The translations under genes were made by a program, and so were the position numbers. The notes under the pieces were generated by a model. The model was not told where the DNA came from, made no database searches, and saw only the letters and a list, made by a program, of their open reading frames with translations. Shown here one piece after another: positions 51,196 to 60,534 of a DNA stretch of 64,000 nucleotides (positions within the stretch are counted from its first letter, which is position 1; every line of letters starts with the position of its first letter). The DNA comes from Desulfobulbus rhabdoformis (GTDB lineage: Bacteria; Desulfobacterota; Desulfobulbia; Desulfobulbales; Desulfobulbaceae), in the NCBI RefSeq assembly GCF_016919065.1, contig NZ_JAFFQA010000007.1, positions 93,271-157,270 of the forward strand, written 5' to 3'.

Positions 51196-52216
51196 CCTGT
51201 TGCCGTTTTTTAAAAAGGATACAGAAAAAGGGGCCGCCAAGCAGGGCGGTCAACACGCCGATGGGGACCTCGACAGGCAAGATAGCCCGAGTCAGGGTAT
51301 CGGCAACGAGCAGCAAGAGGCCACCGGTAAAAAATGAGAGGGGGATAAGCAAGCGGTTATCCGGCCCCACCATATGGCGGAGCATGTGGGGCACAATGAG
51401 GCCGACAAACCCGATGATCCCCGAAACCGAGACCGCAAGAGCCGTCATAAGGGTGGAGACGGTCAGTAAAATTGTGCGCAGGCGAACGGTGTTAATCCCC
51501 AGTGAGGTGGCGGCTCGGTCACCGGTTGCCATAATGTTGAGATCCCGGCTGTAATAGACACCGACCAGAGTCCCGAAAAGTGCGGTGGGTACCAGCAGGG
51601 CCAGGCTGCTCCAGGAGGAACCGGCCAGGCTGCCCATGAGCCAGAAGATAATCAGGCCCACCTGTTCATCAGCGAGAAATTTGAGAAAGCCGATGGCTGC
51701 AGAGAGAATTGCCGAAACAATAACACCTGCGAGAATAAGGCTGGTTGAGGAAAGGCGTCGGTCACCTGCCGCCAGGTACAAGACCACACCCAATGTGGCC
51801 GCGCCCCCAAAAAAGGCAAAGACCGGAATCGAGGCGCCGGTGGGCAGGTTGAGCCCAAAGATCTGCAACACAATCACCAGGGATGCGCCAAAGGCAGCTC
51901 CGGTGGAAATCCCCAGCGTATACGAGTCAGCAAGCGGGTTGAGCAATATTGCCTGAAAGATAGCGCCACTGACACCGAGCAACCCCCCCACCAAAACCGA
52001 GCAGAGGATACGGGGCATGCGCACATCGGCAACCACCGTGGCTGCGACGGCGTCAACACTTTCGGGCTGCGACTGGCCGATCAGCTTGAACCAGATAATG
52101 GTAAAAACATCAGGGATGGAAACCTGAAGAAAGCCAAGCGTTGCCGAGAGGGCAATGGCAAAAATCAGAGTTGCGATCAGAGGCAGAAAGAGCACGGATC
52201 GGCGGGGCAACATCAT
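51176..52216 (-). CDS. btuC: ABC transporter permease (BtuC/FecCD-like)
   Basis: A 346-residue permease with about 10 helices. RMPRILCSVLVGGLLGVSGA in part (LVGGLLGVSGAIFQ, about 76-89), NPLADSYTLGISTGAAFGA in part and GFVGLIVPHMLRH (about 270-282) are typical of FecCD proteins. It overlaps cbiK by one base. Specificity is inferred from the operon. Confidence 0.87.
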   Translation of the reverse strand: MMLPRRSVLFLPLIATLIFAIALSATLGFLQVSIPDVFTIIWFKLIGQSQPESVDAVAATVVADVRMPRILCSVLVGGLLGVSGAIFQAILLNPLADSYTLGISTGAAFGASLVIVLQIFGLNLPTGASIPVFAFFGGAATLGVVLYLAAGDRRLSSTSLILAGVIVSAILSAAIGFLKFLADEQVGLIIFWLMGSLAGSSWSSLALLVPTALFGTLVGVYYSRDLNIMATGDRAATSLGINTVRLRTILLTVSTLMTALAVSVSGIIGFVGLIVPHMLRHMVGPDNRLLIPLSFFTGGLLLLVADTLTRAILPVEVPIGVLTALLGGPFFCILFKKRQQDGKSDF

Positions 52217-53121
52217 CAGGGCAGCTCCACTCCCGCCTCGGCAGCAGCCTGGGCAAGATGTTCCACAAAGAGTGAAGCCACCTGGGGGCCAAGCCCCTTG
52301 ATTTCGGCGCTGACTTGAAATCCCTGCGCCCGCAGAATCGATATCCAGGAGTCTTCTTCCTCGCCGACCAGATCATTGATGGCATGATCGCCAGCGACAA
52401 TAAGAAAGGGCTTGAGAAGGACTTTGTTGATATTGTGCTGGCGTAAATTTTCGATAACATCGTCAAGGCTGGGAAAGCCCTCGACCGTACCGATCAGGGT
52501 GAGCACATCGGGGTAGAGGCTTCGCATCTGGGCGGCAAACTCCAGGTAGAGCCCACCGGAGGGGAAATGCTCGTTGCCGTGGCCCATGTAGACAAGGGCC
52601 GCGTCATGTCGTTTTGCCAGCGCCGCGTCTGCCGCCAGCGCCTTGGCCGTACGACGGATATCATCAGCATAACTGTATTTGAGGCTGTAGGTCCCCAGTA
52701 GGGGGCGGCCCAGTCCAATGGTTTCAAAGGGCTGCCAGCGGGGTTTCATGGTGCGAATGGAGCAGAGCCCGCGTACGTAGGCTGCAAGGTCATGGAATTC
52801 TTCGGCTGGAGCGATATGGGTCGGCTGGACCACCTGGCAAAGATAGCCCTGGTCCTGAAGATTGGCAATGGTGGCGAGTATGCCCTGGACTTGGAGAATT
52901 TCCTCTGGAATTTCGGGGTGGGCTGCGAGGTAGGAGGAATCCGCTGCCCGTTTATGCCATTTGCGCCGAATCTGATTCGAGGTAAAGGCTATTTTAACAG
53001 GAGGTTGCGGATAAGTCGCTTTCACCTCCCTATGGATGGCCAAAAGATCCTGCAGGGCCGATTCTACCGTGGTCCCGAACATGGCCAGAACGATTGCTGT
53101 CTTGTTACGCTGCACCTGCAT
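52216..53121 (-). CDS. cbiK: Anaerobic cobaltochelatase
   Basis: A 301-residue chelatase inserting cobalt into sirohydrochlorin. LAMFGTTVESAL (12-23) opens the chain, and the metal-binding His are in YMGHGNEH (about 182-189) and IVAGDHAIND. There is no signal peptide, so this is the cytoplasmic form rather than the exported CbiK of some Desulfovibrio. It is the first gene after the riboswitch terminator. Confidence 0.9.
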   Translation of the reverse strand: MQVQRNKTAIVLAMFGTTVESALQDLLAIHREVKATYPQPPVKIAFTSNQIRRKWHKRAADSSYLAAHPEIPEEILQVQGILATIANLQDQGYLCQVVQPTHIAPAEEFHDLAAYVRGLCSIRTMKPRWQPFETIGLGRPLLGTYSLKYSYADDIRRTAKALAADAALAKRHDAALVYMGHGNEHFPSGGLYLEFAAQMRSLYPDVLTLIGTVEGFPSLDDVIENLRQHNINKVLLKPFLIVAGDHAINDLVGEEEDSWISILRAQGFQVSAEIKGLGPQVASLFVEHLAQAAAEAGVELP

Positions 53122-53204
53122 GCCTCCAGTGAGTGAGATGGGGGAGAACTCTGCCCTGCGGCCCTGTATAGGTACCGGATACCATACCCGCCTGATCCGT
53201 AAAC

Positions 53205-53237
53205 AAAAAATCCCGGATCATGTTCATGATCCAGGAT
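53205..53237 (-). terminator. Intrinsic terminator of the cobalamin leader
   Basis: On the minus strand ATCCTGGATCATG pairs with CATGATCCGGGAT (one G-U) and is followed by six T. GTAAAC/GTTTAC flank the stem. It lies between the riboswitch and cbiK, so B12 binding probably causes termination. Confidence 0.85.
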
Positions 53238-53302
53238 GTCCCTTGTTTACCACTGGAATCGGTTCCTGATCGAGTTGCCGAACTGGATCAGGTACTGTGT
53301 TC

Positions 53303-53452
53303 AGGCAGGTCTTCTGACTCCCGGTTCCCCCTCCTTCCGCGCCTTCCCGTAAAAAACAGTGGCGTTTGAGCGGAATTCGTCCCCGGCTACAGCGGTGGGC
53401 CCGTTCCGGCTTATAAACCGGATTCCCTTTTCATCCGAATCAACGGACACCT
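53303..53452 (-). promoter_or_regulatory. Cobalamin (adenosylcobalamin-class) riboswitch
   Basis: Minus-strand landmarks in order: GGTGTCCG, AAAAGGGAATCCGG, AACGGGCCCACCGCTGTA, CGGGGACGAATTCCG, CGCCACTG, GGGAAGGCGCGGAAGG, and the B12 box GAGTCAGAAGACCTGCC. These follow the consensus order closely. It controls the cbiK-btu-cbi operon, with a terminator downstream. Confidence 0.95.
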
Positions 53453-53584
53453 AAACTCTTGTGCGGCGATATGGTACCTGCCGCATTCGGTGAAGTCAAG
53501 CCGTGATTCACCGCTCTTCAGGAAAACAGGGCAGAGAGCAAGGAGAAAGAAGGAAAGGACTGGAGGGGGGGAGGGAAAAAGCAC

Positions 53585-53621
53585 AAGCCCTTCAAATACC
53601 GGGACGGTATTTGAAGGGCTT
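53585..53621 (-). terminator. Terminator after the biotin carboxylase gene
   Basis: AAGCCCTTCAAATACC pairs perfectly with GGTATTTGAAGGGCTT across five bases. On the minus strand it is followed by TGTGCTTTTTCC. Confidence 0.72.
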
Positions 53622-53658
53622 GGAGCCGGTTGAGCTATCTGTTGTTTGTAGAGCACAC

Positions 53659-55671
53659 CTATTTCTCAAATTTCACCAGGACCTGGTCTGCCTCGACCGC
53701 CTGGCCTTTTTCCACGCAGACCTCGGCAATAACGCCATCAATGGGTGAGCCGACACCACTTTCCATCTTCATGGATTCCAGGATAACCAGGTTCTGCCCC
53801 CGGAAAACGCGATCGCCCTTCTGGACCAGGGCATCAACAACCAGCCCCGGCATGGGGCAGAGCAGAACATTGTTGAGCGCAGCGGATGCCTTATGTGGCA
53901 TAAAGCTCATCATGGCCCACTCTTTAGGTGTGTAGACCTCAAACAGGCGGGACATACCGTTAAAGGAAACCCAGAGAAAGGATGTGTCCAGCTGGATGCG
54001 GAATCGGTAGACCTGACCGTTGATCACCAGTTTCAGCCGCCTGCGGAAAAACTCGAAATGGGGAATTTCGACCTCATAGAGATTGCCGTCCACCCGGATA
54101 GAGCAGGTCTTTCCCGAGACCGGCGGTTCTTCGAGGACAACTTCAAAGTTATCCTCCTCGCAGCGGATCATATACTGGGGCTGGTGGTCAAGTTTTCTCT
54201 CACCACCAATGTTGGAGACCATATGGCGCATGGATTCACGGACCGCGACCTCACGGGTATGGTAAATCAACCCGGCGACCAGTGCTGCCAGGCGCATGGA
54301 GTGCACCGCTGGTGAACGTTTGGAGACACCTCCATCAAAATGCTGCTCAATGAAACCGGTGGACATGTTGCCCTCGGCAAACTCGGGCAGACAGAGCACA
54401 CTGGTGGCAAAGTCAATATTGGTGGATACGCCTTCAATATGATACCCGTTCAGCGCCTCGATCAGACTGCGCCGCGCATCTTCGCGGGTTTTGCCGTGGC
54501 AGATGACCTTGGCTAGCATGGAGTCGTAATAGACATCAATCTTCGAGCCGATGTTGACGCCCGAATCAACCCGGGTACCGGTGCCGCGCGGTGCATAATA
54601 GCGGGTGATCATGCCGGTTGAAGGGATGAAACCCCGGCCTGGATCTTCGGCACAGATACGAGCCTCAATGGCCCAGCCGTTGAAGCGGATGTTTTCCTGC
54701 TTAAAGGGGAGGATCTCGCCGCTGGCGATGCGCAGCTGCCATTCCACCAAATCCATGCCCGTGACCAACTCGGTCACCGGGTGCTCAACCTGCAGGCGGG
54801 TGTTCATCTCCAGAAAATAAAAGTTCTGGTGGGTATCGAGCACAAATTCCACGGTCCCTGCGTTGTAATAGCCTGCCTTGCGGGCAAGATCACAGGCGGC
54901 CTGCCCCATGCGTGCGCGCAGTTCCGTTGAAACCGCAGGCGAGGGTGATTCTTCAATCACCTTCTGGTAACGGCGCTGGATAGAGCATTCACGCTCTCCC
55001 AGATGCACCACATTACCGTGGCTGTCGGCCAGAACCTGGATTTCGATATGGCGTGGCTGCTCGATATAGCGCTCGACAAAGACCCGGGTATCGTTAAAAG
55101 CCTTTTGGGTTTCCTTGCGGCTGGCGGCCAGGGCATCTTTCATGTCTTCGGCTTGGCGGACAATGCGCATGCCTTTACCGCCACCACCGGCTGCGGGTTT
55201 GAGCAGGATCGGGTAACCGATTTCATCGGCCAGCCTGATGGCTTCTTCCTCGTCCTTGACCGCGTCGATGTGTCCGGGAATGACCGGAACGCCTGCGTTC
55301 TTGGCCAGTTCCTTGGAGGTGATCTTGTCTCCCATGACGTCGATGGCCTCAGCGGAGGGGCCAATCAAGACCAGGCCTGCTTGCTCAATGGCCTTGGCAA
55401 AGTCAGCCTTTTCCGAGAGGAAGCCATAACCCGGGTGAATGGCCTGGGCGCCTGTTTTCTTGGCGGCAGCGATGAGTTTGTCGATATCCAGATAGGATTT
55501 TTGCGACTGGGATGCTCCGATATGCACTGCCTCGTCTGCCAGGTGCCGGTGGAGACTGCGGCTATCCGCATCGGAATAGACGGCAACCGTATTGATCCCC
55601 AACCGGTTACAGGTACGGATGATACGAACAGCGATTTCGCCACGGTTGGCGATAAGAATTTTATCAAACAT
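53659..55671 (-). CDS. Acyl-CoA carboxylase: biotin carboxylase plus biotin carrier
   Basis: A 670-residue subunit. The biotin carboxylase half has KILIANRGEIAVRIIRT (4-20), the ATP loop GGGGKGMR (about 162-169), and EMNTRLQVEHPVTE (about 289-302). The C-terminus carries the biotin carrier with ESMKME (Lys about 635). It pairs with the carboxyltransferase upstream. In a methylmalonyl-CoA pathway it could carboxylate propionyl-CoA or act with a sodium pump. Confidence 0.9.
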   Translation of the reverse strand: MFDKILIANRGEIAVRIIRTCNRLGINTVAVYSDADSRSLHRHLADEAVHIGASQSQKSYLDIDKLIAAAKKTGAQAIHPGYGFLSEKADFAKAIEQAGLVLIGPSAEAIDVMGDKITSKELAKNAGVPVIPGHIDAVKDEEEAIRLADEIGYPILLKPAAGGGGKGMRIVRQAEDMKDALAASRKETQKAFNDTRVFVERYIEQPRHIEIQVLADSHGNVVHLGERECSIQRRYQKVIEESPSPAVSTELRARMGQAACDLARKAGYYNAGTVEFVLDTHQNFYFLEMNTRLQVEHPVTELVTGMDLVEWQLRIASGEILPFKQENIRFNGWAIEARICAEDPGRGFIPSTGMITRYYAPRGTGTRVDSGVNIGSKIDVYYDSMLAKVICHGKTREDARRSLIEALNGYHIEGVSTNIDFATSVLCLPEFAEGNMSTGFIEQHFDGGVSKRSPAVHSMRLAALVAGLIYHTREVAVRESMRHMVSNIGGERKLDHQPQYMIRCEEDNFEVVLEEPPVSGKTCSIRVDGNLYEVEIPHFEFFRRRLKLVINGQVYRFRIQLDTSFLWVSFNGMSRLFEVYTPKEWAMMSFMPHKASAALNNVLLCPMPGLVVDALVQKGDRVFRGQNLVILESMKMESGVGSPIDGVIAEVCVEKGQAVEADQVLVKFEK

Positions 55672-55679
55672 AGCCTACC

Positions 55680-57233
55680 TCAGAGGGGAATATTTCCGTG
55701 TTTACGATCCGGGCCTTGGACTTTTTTGGAGTCCAGCATCTGCAGGGTGCGAATAAGATGCGAGCGGGTGTCCCGGGGAAAGATAACATCGTCGATATAG
55801 CCCCGTTTGGCTGCCAGGAAGGGGTTGGCAAAGGTTTGCTTGTACTCTTCCATCTTTTCGTTCAGCACGGTTTCCGGGTCATCGGCAGAAGCGATTTCTT
55901 TTCTGTGGATAACCTCGGCCGCCCCTTTGGGCCCCATGACCGCGATTTCGGCGGTGGGCCAGGCGTAGTTGACATCGCAGTGGATGTGCTTGGAGTTCAT
56001 AACCAGGTAGGCGCCGCCGTAGGCCTTGCGGATGATGACCGAGATGCGCGGGACTGTGGCCTCGGTAAAGGCGTAGAGCAGCTTGGCGCCGTGGCGGATG
56101 ATACCGCCGTGCTCCTGATCCGGGCCGGGCATAAAGCCGGGGACATCGACCAGGGTGATCAGGGGGATGTTGAAGGCATCGCAGAAGCGGACGAAACGTC
56201 CCGCTTTGTAGGAGGCGTCGTTGTCCAGCACACCGGCGAGTACTGCGGGCTGATTGGCCACCAGACCGACTGTGTGACCGCCAAGACGACCAAAGCCGCA
56301 GATGATGTTGCGGGCAAAACCGGCATGCACCTCCATGAACTCCGCCCCATCAAGGATGGAGTGGATCAGGACGTTCATGTCGTAGGACTGGGTCGAGTTG
56401 GTCGGTACCAGGAAATCCAGGGCCGGGTCGGTACGATCCGGGGCGTCGCTCAAATCAAGGATGGGAGAGCGCAGTTTATTGTTTGAGGGCAGGTAGCTGA
56501 TCAGCCGTCGCACCTCGCGCAGGGCCAGGACATCGTTATGCACCGTGAAATGGGCCACACCGCTTTTGGAGGCATGGACACTGGCACCACCGAGATCCTC
56601 GGAGGTGATGTCCTGGTGGGTGACGGTCTTGACCACGCTTGGCCCGGTGACGAACATGTAGGAGGAGTCTTCCACCATGAAAACAAAGTCGGTGATCGAG
56701 GGGCTGTAGACAGCACCACCGGCACAGGGCCCCATGATGCAAGAGATCTGCGGGATGACACCGGAGGAGCGGACGTTGCGATGAAAGATTTCACCGTAAG
56801 AGCCCAGGGCATCCACACCTTCTTGAATGCGGGCACCACCCGAGTCGCTCAGGCCAATGATGGGCGCCCCCACCTTCATGGCCAGGTCCATGACCTTGCA
56901 TATTTTCTGGGCATGGGCCTCGCCCAATGACCCGCCGAGAACAGTGAAATCCTGGCTGAAAACAAAAACCTCGCGGCCATCAATGGAGCCATGGCCAGTA
57001 ACGACGCCGTCACCAAGGTAACTCTTTTCCCCGCCAAGACTGGAACCCCGACTGATTTTGAGTACGTCGAACTCTTCAAAGGAGCCATCGTCAAGCAGCA
57101 GGTTGAGCCGTTCCCTGGCAGTCAGCTTGCCTTTCTTGTGCTGCATTTCCAGTTGTTTTTCCCCGCCGGCGGAAACGGATTCCGCCCGCAGCCGCTCTAG
57201 GGTTTCCAAGGTTGCCTGGTATTGTGTATCCAT
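55680..57233 (-). CDS. Acyl-CoA carboxyltransferase / methylmalonyl-CoA decarboxylase alpha subunit
   Basis: A 517-residue subunit of the PccB/MmdA family. [19 protein letters not shown] in part ([14 protein letters not shown], about 39-52), the oxyanion-hole segment [15 protein letters not shown] (about 129-143) and [11 protein letters not shown] (about 168-178) are seen, along with [13 protein letters not shown]. It transfers the carboxyl group between biotin and propionyl- or methylmalonyl-CoA. The biotin carboxylase follows after 8 bases. Confidence 0.91.
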   Translation of the reverse strand: MDTQYQATLETLERLRAESVSAGGEKQLEMQHKKGKLTARERLNLLLDDGSFEEFDVLKISRGSSLGGEKSYLGDGVVTGHGSIDGREVFVFSQDFTVLGGSLGEAHAQKICKVMDLAMKVGAPIIGLSDSGGARIQEGVDALGSYGEIFHRNVRSSGVIPQISCIMGPCAGGAVYSPSITDFVFMVEDSSYMFVTGPSVVKTVTHQDITSEDLGGASVHASKSGVAHFTVHNDVLALREVRRLISYLPSNNKLRSPILDLSDAPDRTDPALDFLVPTNSTQSYDMNVLIHSILDGAEFMEVHAGFARNIICGFGRLGGHTVGLVANQPAVLAGVLDNDASYKAGRFVRFCDAFNIPLITLVDVPGFMPGPDQEHGGIIRHGAKLLYAFTEATVPRISVIIRKAYGGAYLVMNSKHIHCDVNYAWPTAEIAVMGPKGAAEVIHRKEIASADDPETVLNEKMEEYKQTFANPFLAAKRGYIDDVIFPRDTRSHLIRTLQMLDSKKVQGPDRKHGNIPL

Positions 57234-57451
57234 ATAATCCCGTTACCTGGTGGCGGAATCTTCCCCTGTCTCAGGAGAGAGACCGGTCAGATTCTCTGAT
57301 TTGTATCTATAGTCCGTCGACCTCAGGCCCGACGGATGGAGTCGGTGGTCGATTTCCCCGGTTGGATGAACCGCAGATGTGCGCGGAGGCACCCGTTGAT
57401 CACAAGATAATTAATCTAGCACAGATGGAAAGGGGGAGTCTCTAAAAAAAT

Positions 57452-57485
57452 AAAGGTTAACAGGAATGGCTCCTGTTAACCTTTA
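57452..57485 (-). terminator. Terminator after the beta-subunit gene
   Basis: AAAGGTTAACAGGA pairs perfectly with TCCTGTTAACCTTT, followed on the minus strand by TATTTTTTTAG. It separates the sodium-pump genes from the carboxyltransferase gene, so the two pairs may be differently expressed. Confidence 0.88.
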
Positions 57486-57592
57486 GGGAACGACGAAAAG
57501 TTTAGGGGATAAGAAAACTCAGCCTCTCAAAAAAAATCAAAGCCGGCAGACCATTGGAGTATGCGTCCAGCTTGTGACGAGCACAGGGGATA

Positions 57593-58720
57593 TCACCCCA
57601 TGAGAAAACTCCACAAAATACCGGCGCAGAGGGCGGAGCCGATGACACCTGAGGAGTTACAGGCCATGGCATGCATCAAAAGGTAGTTGCTTGGATCGGC
57701 TTTAAGCCCCATCAGATGCACCTCACGGGCAGAGCCGGGAACGGCGGAAACACCGGAGGCACCGAGCAGCGGGTTGATTTTTTCTTTGAGAAAGAGGTTC
57801 ATAAGTTTTGCAAACAAGAGCCCCGAGGTCGTGGCGATGCTGAAGGCTACGGCGCCAAGTGCAAAAATAAGGATCGATTTGTGGTTGAGGAAGACATCCC
57901 CCTGAGTGGAGGCACCCACTGTCAGGCCAACGAGAATAGTGGCGGTGTCGATAATGGCCGTTCGTGCGGTATTGGCCAACCGATCAACCACACCACTCTC
58001 CTTCATGATGTTTCCAAAGAAGAAGGGGCCAAGCAGCGGGATTGAGGCCGGTGCAAGAAAGGTACAGAGTATCATGCCGACAACCGGGAAGATGATCAGT
58101 TCTTTTTTGGAGACTTCGCGCATGTCCGGCATCTTGATTCTCATTTCCTTTTTGGAAACCAAGAGCTTCATGATCGGAGGCTGAATGATCGGAATCAGCG
58201 CCATGTAGGAGTAGGCAGCGATGGCGATCGGACCAATGAGATGCGGAGCCAGTTTAGCGGTCAGGAAGATGGAGGTAGGGCCGTCGGCACCACCGATAAT
58301 GGCGATGGAAGAGGCTTCAAAGGGATCAAAACCCAGCCCCAATGCGCTGAGGTAGGTGAAAAAGACACCCATCTGGGCCGCAGCACCCAAGAGCATCAAC
58401 TTGGGATTGGCCAGCAAAAAGGAAAAGTCGGTCATGGCGCCCAGCCCCAGGAAGATAATCGAGGGGTAGACCCCGCTGGTCACACCAAAGTAGAGGTAGT
58501 GCAAGACAGAGTTTGCCTCATAGATACCAATACCAAATCCCTTGAAAAAAGGAATGTTGCCTAAAATAACGCCAAAACCAATGGGCAGGAGCAGCAGCGG
58601 CTCGTATTTTTTGGCAATGGCAAGATACACAAGAACAATACCGACCACAATCATGATCAGGTTGCGGTAATCGGCAAGGCCGAACCCGGTATTGTGGAGA
58701 AATTGAAAAAATAGATCCAT
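57593..58720 (-). CDS. Sodium-translocating decarboxylase beta subunit
   Basis: A 375-residue membrane protein of the OadB/MmdB/GcdB family with about 9-11 helices. ASSIAIIGGADGPTSIFLT in part (IIGGADGPTS, about 138-147) and the C-terminal NYLLMHAMACNSSGVIGSA in part (HAMACNSSGVIGS) hold the acidic and Ser/Asn residues used in sodium transfer. It decarboxylates carboxybiotin and pumps sodium. The gamma gene lies upstream. Confidence 0.92.
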   Translation of the reverse strand: MDLFFQFLHNTGFGLADYRNLIMIVVGIVLVYLAIAKKYEPLLLLPIGFGVILGNIPFFKGFGIGIYEANSVLHYLYFGVTSGVYPSIIFLGLGAMTDFSFLLANPKLMLLGAAAQMGVFFTYLSALGLGFDPFEASSIAIIGGADGPTSIFLTAKLAPHLIGPIAIAAYSYMALIPIIQPPIMKLLVSKKEMRIKMPDMREVSKKELIIFPVVGMILCTFLAPASIPLLGPFFFGNIMKESGVVDRLANTARTAIIDTATILVGLTVGASTQGDVFLNHKSILIFALGAVAFSIATTSGLLFAKLMNLFLKEKINPLLGASGVSAVPGSAREVHLMGLKADPSNYLLMHAMACNSSGVIGSALCAGILWSFLMG

Positions 58721-58755
58721 GGAAAGTACCCCCTTTCTCTAAATAATGGTCGAGT

Positions 58756-59151
58756 TTAGTCGTTATAGCGGAAAATGCCGTCACCCAAGGGGTGCAGTTT
58801 GCCGGATTCGATAAGCGATCGAATCGAGAGGTGGGGGTGGGGGACGTGGTACTTCTTGGCAAGAATATAGAGCTCTGCCAGCTCAAATTCAGGATCTAAT
58901 TCCTCGATAAGAGGCATAAAACGGGTAATAATCAGGGACACATCAGTGGGACAGTCGGGCAACTGGGGTTGAACCGGTTTTTCTTCCGAAACCACCTCGA
59001 CTTTCGTTTTGGGGCGGTCAAGCAGGGCAACCAGCTTATGCAGCTGAGATATGATAATGGATAACGTTATCAAGCCGCTAAAAACGATACAGGCACCAGT
59101 CGCAGCAGCGACCCAGCCGTTGTGGTGTGAAATCGCTTCGAACCCGATCAA
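58756..59151 (-). CDS. OadG-like gamma subunit with extra domain
   Basis: A 131-residue protein. One membrane helix (about 15-38, ATGACIVFSGLITLSIII) and a basic/Pro-rich linker are those of OadG gamma subunits. The C-terminal ~65 residues (ELAELYILAKKYHVPHPHLS) form an added soluble part that I do not recognise. It is first in the operon and probably assembles the pump. Confidence 0.75.
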   Translation of the reverse strand: MIGFEAISHHNGWVAAATGACIVFSGLITLSIIISQLHKLVALLDRPKTKVEVVSEEKPVQPQLPDCPTDVSLIITRFMPLIEELDPEFELAELYILAKKYHVPHPHLSIRSLIESGKLHPLGDGIFRYND

Positions 59152-59823
59152 TTGAAACCTCCTTCAGCCAAATATTTATTCTAGGTCTCGGCGAACGCCA
59201 AGGAATTTGAGAACACTGATGAGAATTCAGCACCCTCTAATTACACAAAATTAAGCTAAAGTCAAATTGTTAGTTATTGGTATGCTTCTGTGCTTACTGT
59301 GACTTACCCTTATATATCAGGTGCTCCAGAGTAAAATGTTGTAATTCGAAGGGGGATGGAATGAGAGCGGAAAAAGGGGAACATCCTGACCCTCAATCGT
59401 TGGGGGGATTGTGAAAATTGGGCATGGCAGAAGGTATGCAAGAGGAAAACAACAGCGACTTTACAGCCAGGAAGGGGAGGTATTGATTTTTTACAAATTC
59501 TCCGCTTTAACATAGTAATCTATAGGGAACATGTGGTACAGAAAGCCACCCCTTCGCCGAGGCGGAAACCAGGAGAGTTGTAAGCGATCACGAGGCACCG
59601 AATCTGCGGTGTATCGGCCTGTTTACGTTCAGGTAGCCGGAAACCTGGAAAGTTTTGTGGTGGTAGAGCGCATATCCTCTCCTTTGCATAAAAGGGGAAC
59701 ATTGCCCTGTCCGCTATGCCTGTGTTGTTGAGTTATTTGTTGAGTTTTCACTGGTTACGGCTTTGAAGAGGGCAGAAAGAGATCTGCCAGTTATCCATCC
59801 GTTTTCGTAAAAGGAGAGAATGC
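59152..59823. other. 670-base intergenic region
   Basis: It separates two divergent transcripts. Near 59560-59680, GGCGGAAACCAGGAGAGTT and GCCGGAAACCTGGAAAGTT form imperfect direct repeats flanking two small stems (CACCG/CGGTG and CGGC-CTG/CAG-GCCG). No RNA family was recognised. The open frames here look non-coding. Confidence 0.4.
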
Positions 59824-60288
59824 ATGCAATTATTCGCCCGCGACATTATGACGAAAAATTTTGATACCATTTACATGGATGCTCCTGTGGAGCAGGCGAT
59901 TAAACGAATTCTCAGCGCCAAGGTGCGGCCAACCGGTCATAAAACAGTTAGCCTCATGGTGGTTGATTATGACAACGGATTGGTGGGCACCACCAGCATG
60001 TATTATATCCTCTACCACCTTCGCCCCTCCTACTTGAATTACGGTGTGGACGGATACGATTTAAACTGGGGGGGTGACCTTGATAAGTTCGTCGAAGAGA
60101 TCAAGCACAAAAAAGTGGTGCATATCATGAACGACAACTTAATGAGCGTATCCCCGGATGAGCCTGTTATGTCGGTGCTGGACCGGTTGATCAAAAATAA
60201 CCTCCGCCGTATTTCCGTAGTGGATAATGGCCGCCTGGTTGGCGTGATTTATATGTCGGATATTTTTTATCATCTCTTTGCTGAATAA
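59824..60288 (+). CDS. CBS-domain protein
   Basis: A 154-residue protein with two CBS domains (about 6-65 and 95-153: ARDIMTKNFDTIYMDAPVEQ in part, HIMNDNLMSVSPDEPVMSVL in part, RRISVVDNGRLVGVIY). The middle (about 66-92) is a longer insert rich in Tyr and Gly. The start has AAAAGGAGAG upstream. It probably senses nucleotides; the partner is unknown. Confidence 0.82.
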   Translation: MQLFARDIMTKNFDTIYMDAPVEQAIKRILSAKVRPTGHKTVSLMVVDYDNGLVGTTSMYYILYHLRPSYLNYGVDGYDLNWGGDLDKFVEEIKHKKVVHIMNDNLMSVSPDEPVMSVLDRLIKNNLRRISVVDNGRLVGVIYMSDIFYHLFAE

Positions 60289-60292
60289 GGCC

Positions 60293-60410
60293 TGAATCCG
60301 TGAGCATTCATCAGTGAGCCAGGTGCAACTGAACAATACATGAATTTGCAAAAATACGTTGTCTTATTAAAAAGATGCGTTGTTCAGTGACCACCCGCCG
60401 TCACGGATTC
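60293..60410. repeat. Inverted-repeat element, family B (full-length copy, reverse orientation)
   Basis: 118 bp with TGAATCCGTGAGC at the left and CCGTCACGGATTC at the right. Its reverse complement follows the 584-700 copy over its length with few changes. Confidence 0.82.
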
Positions 60411-60452
60411 GGGTAATGGGTTGGGAAAGGAGAGCTTTTTCGCAAAAAAAGG

Positions 60453-60500
60453 ATAAAAAAAAGCCGAAGACCAAGATGAGGTCTTCGGCTTTTTTTTATC
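60453..60500. terminator. Bidirectional intrinsic terminator
   Basis: AAGCCGAAGACC and GGTCTTCGGCTT pair around a 7-base loop, with A-run and T-run on the two sides. It can serve both the CBS gene and the minus-strand DsrE gene. Confidence 0.9.
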
Positions 60501-60534
60501 CTTTGTGATGGTGCGGCACTGAGCAACAGAGCCC

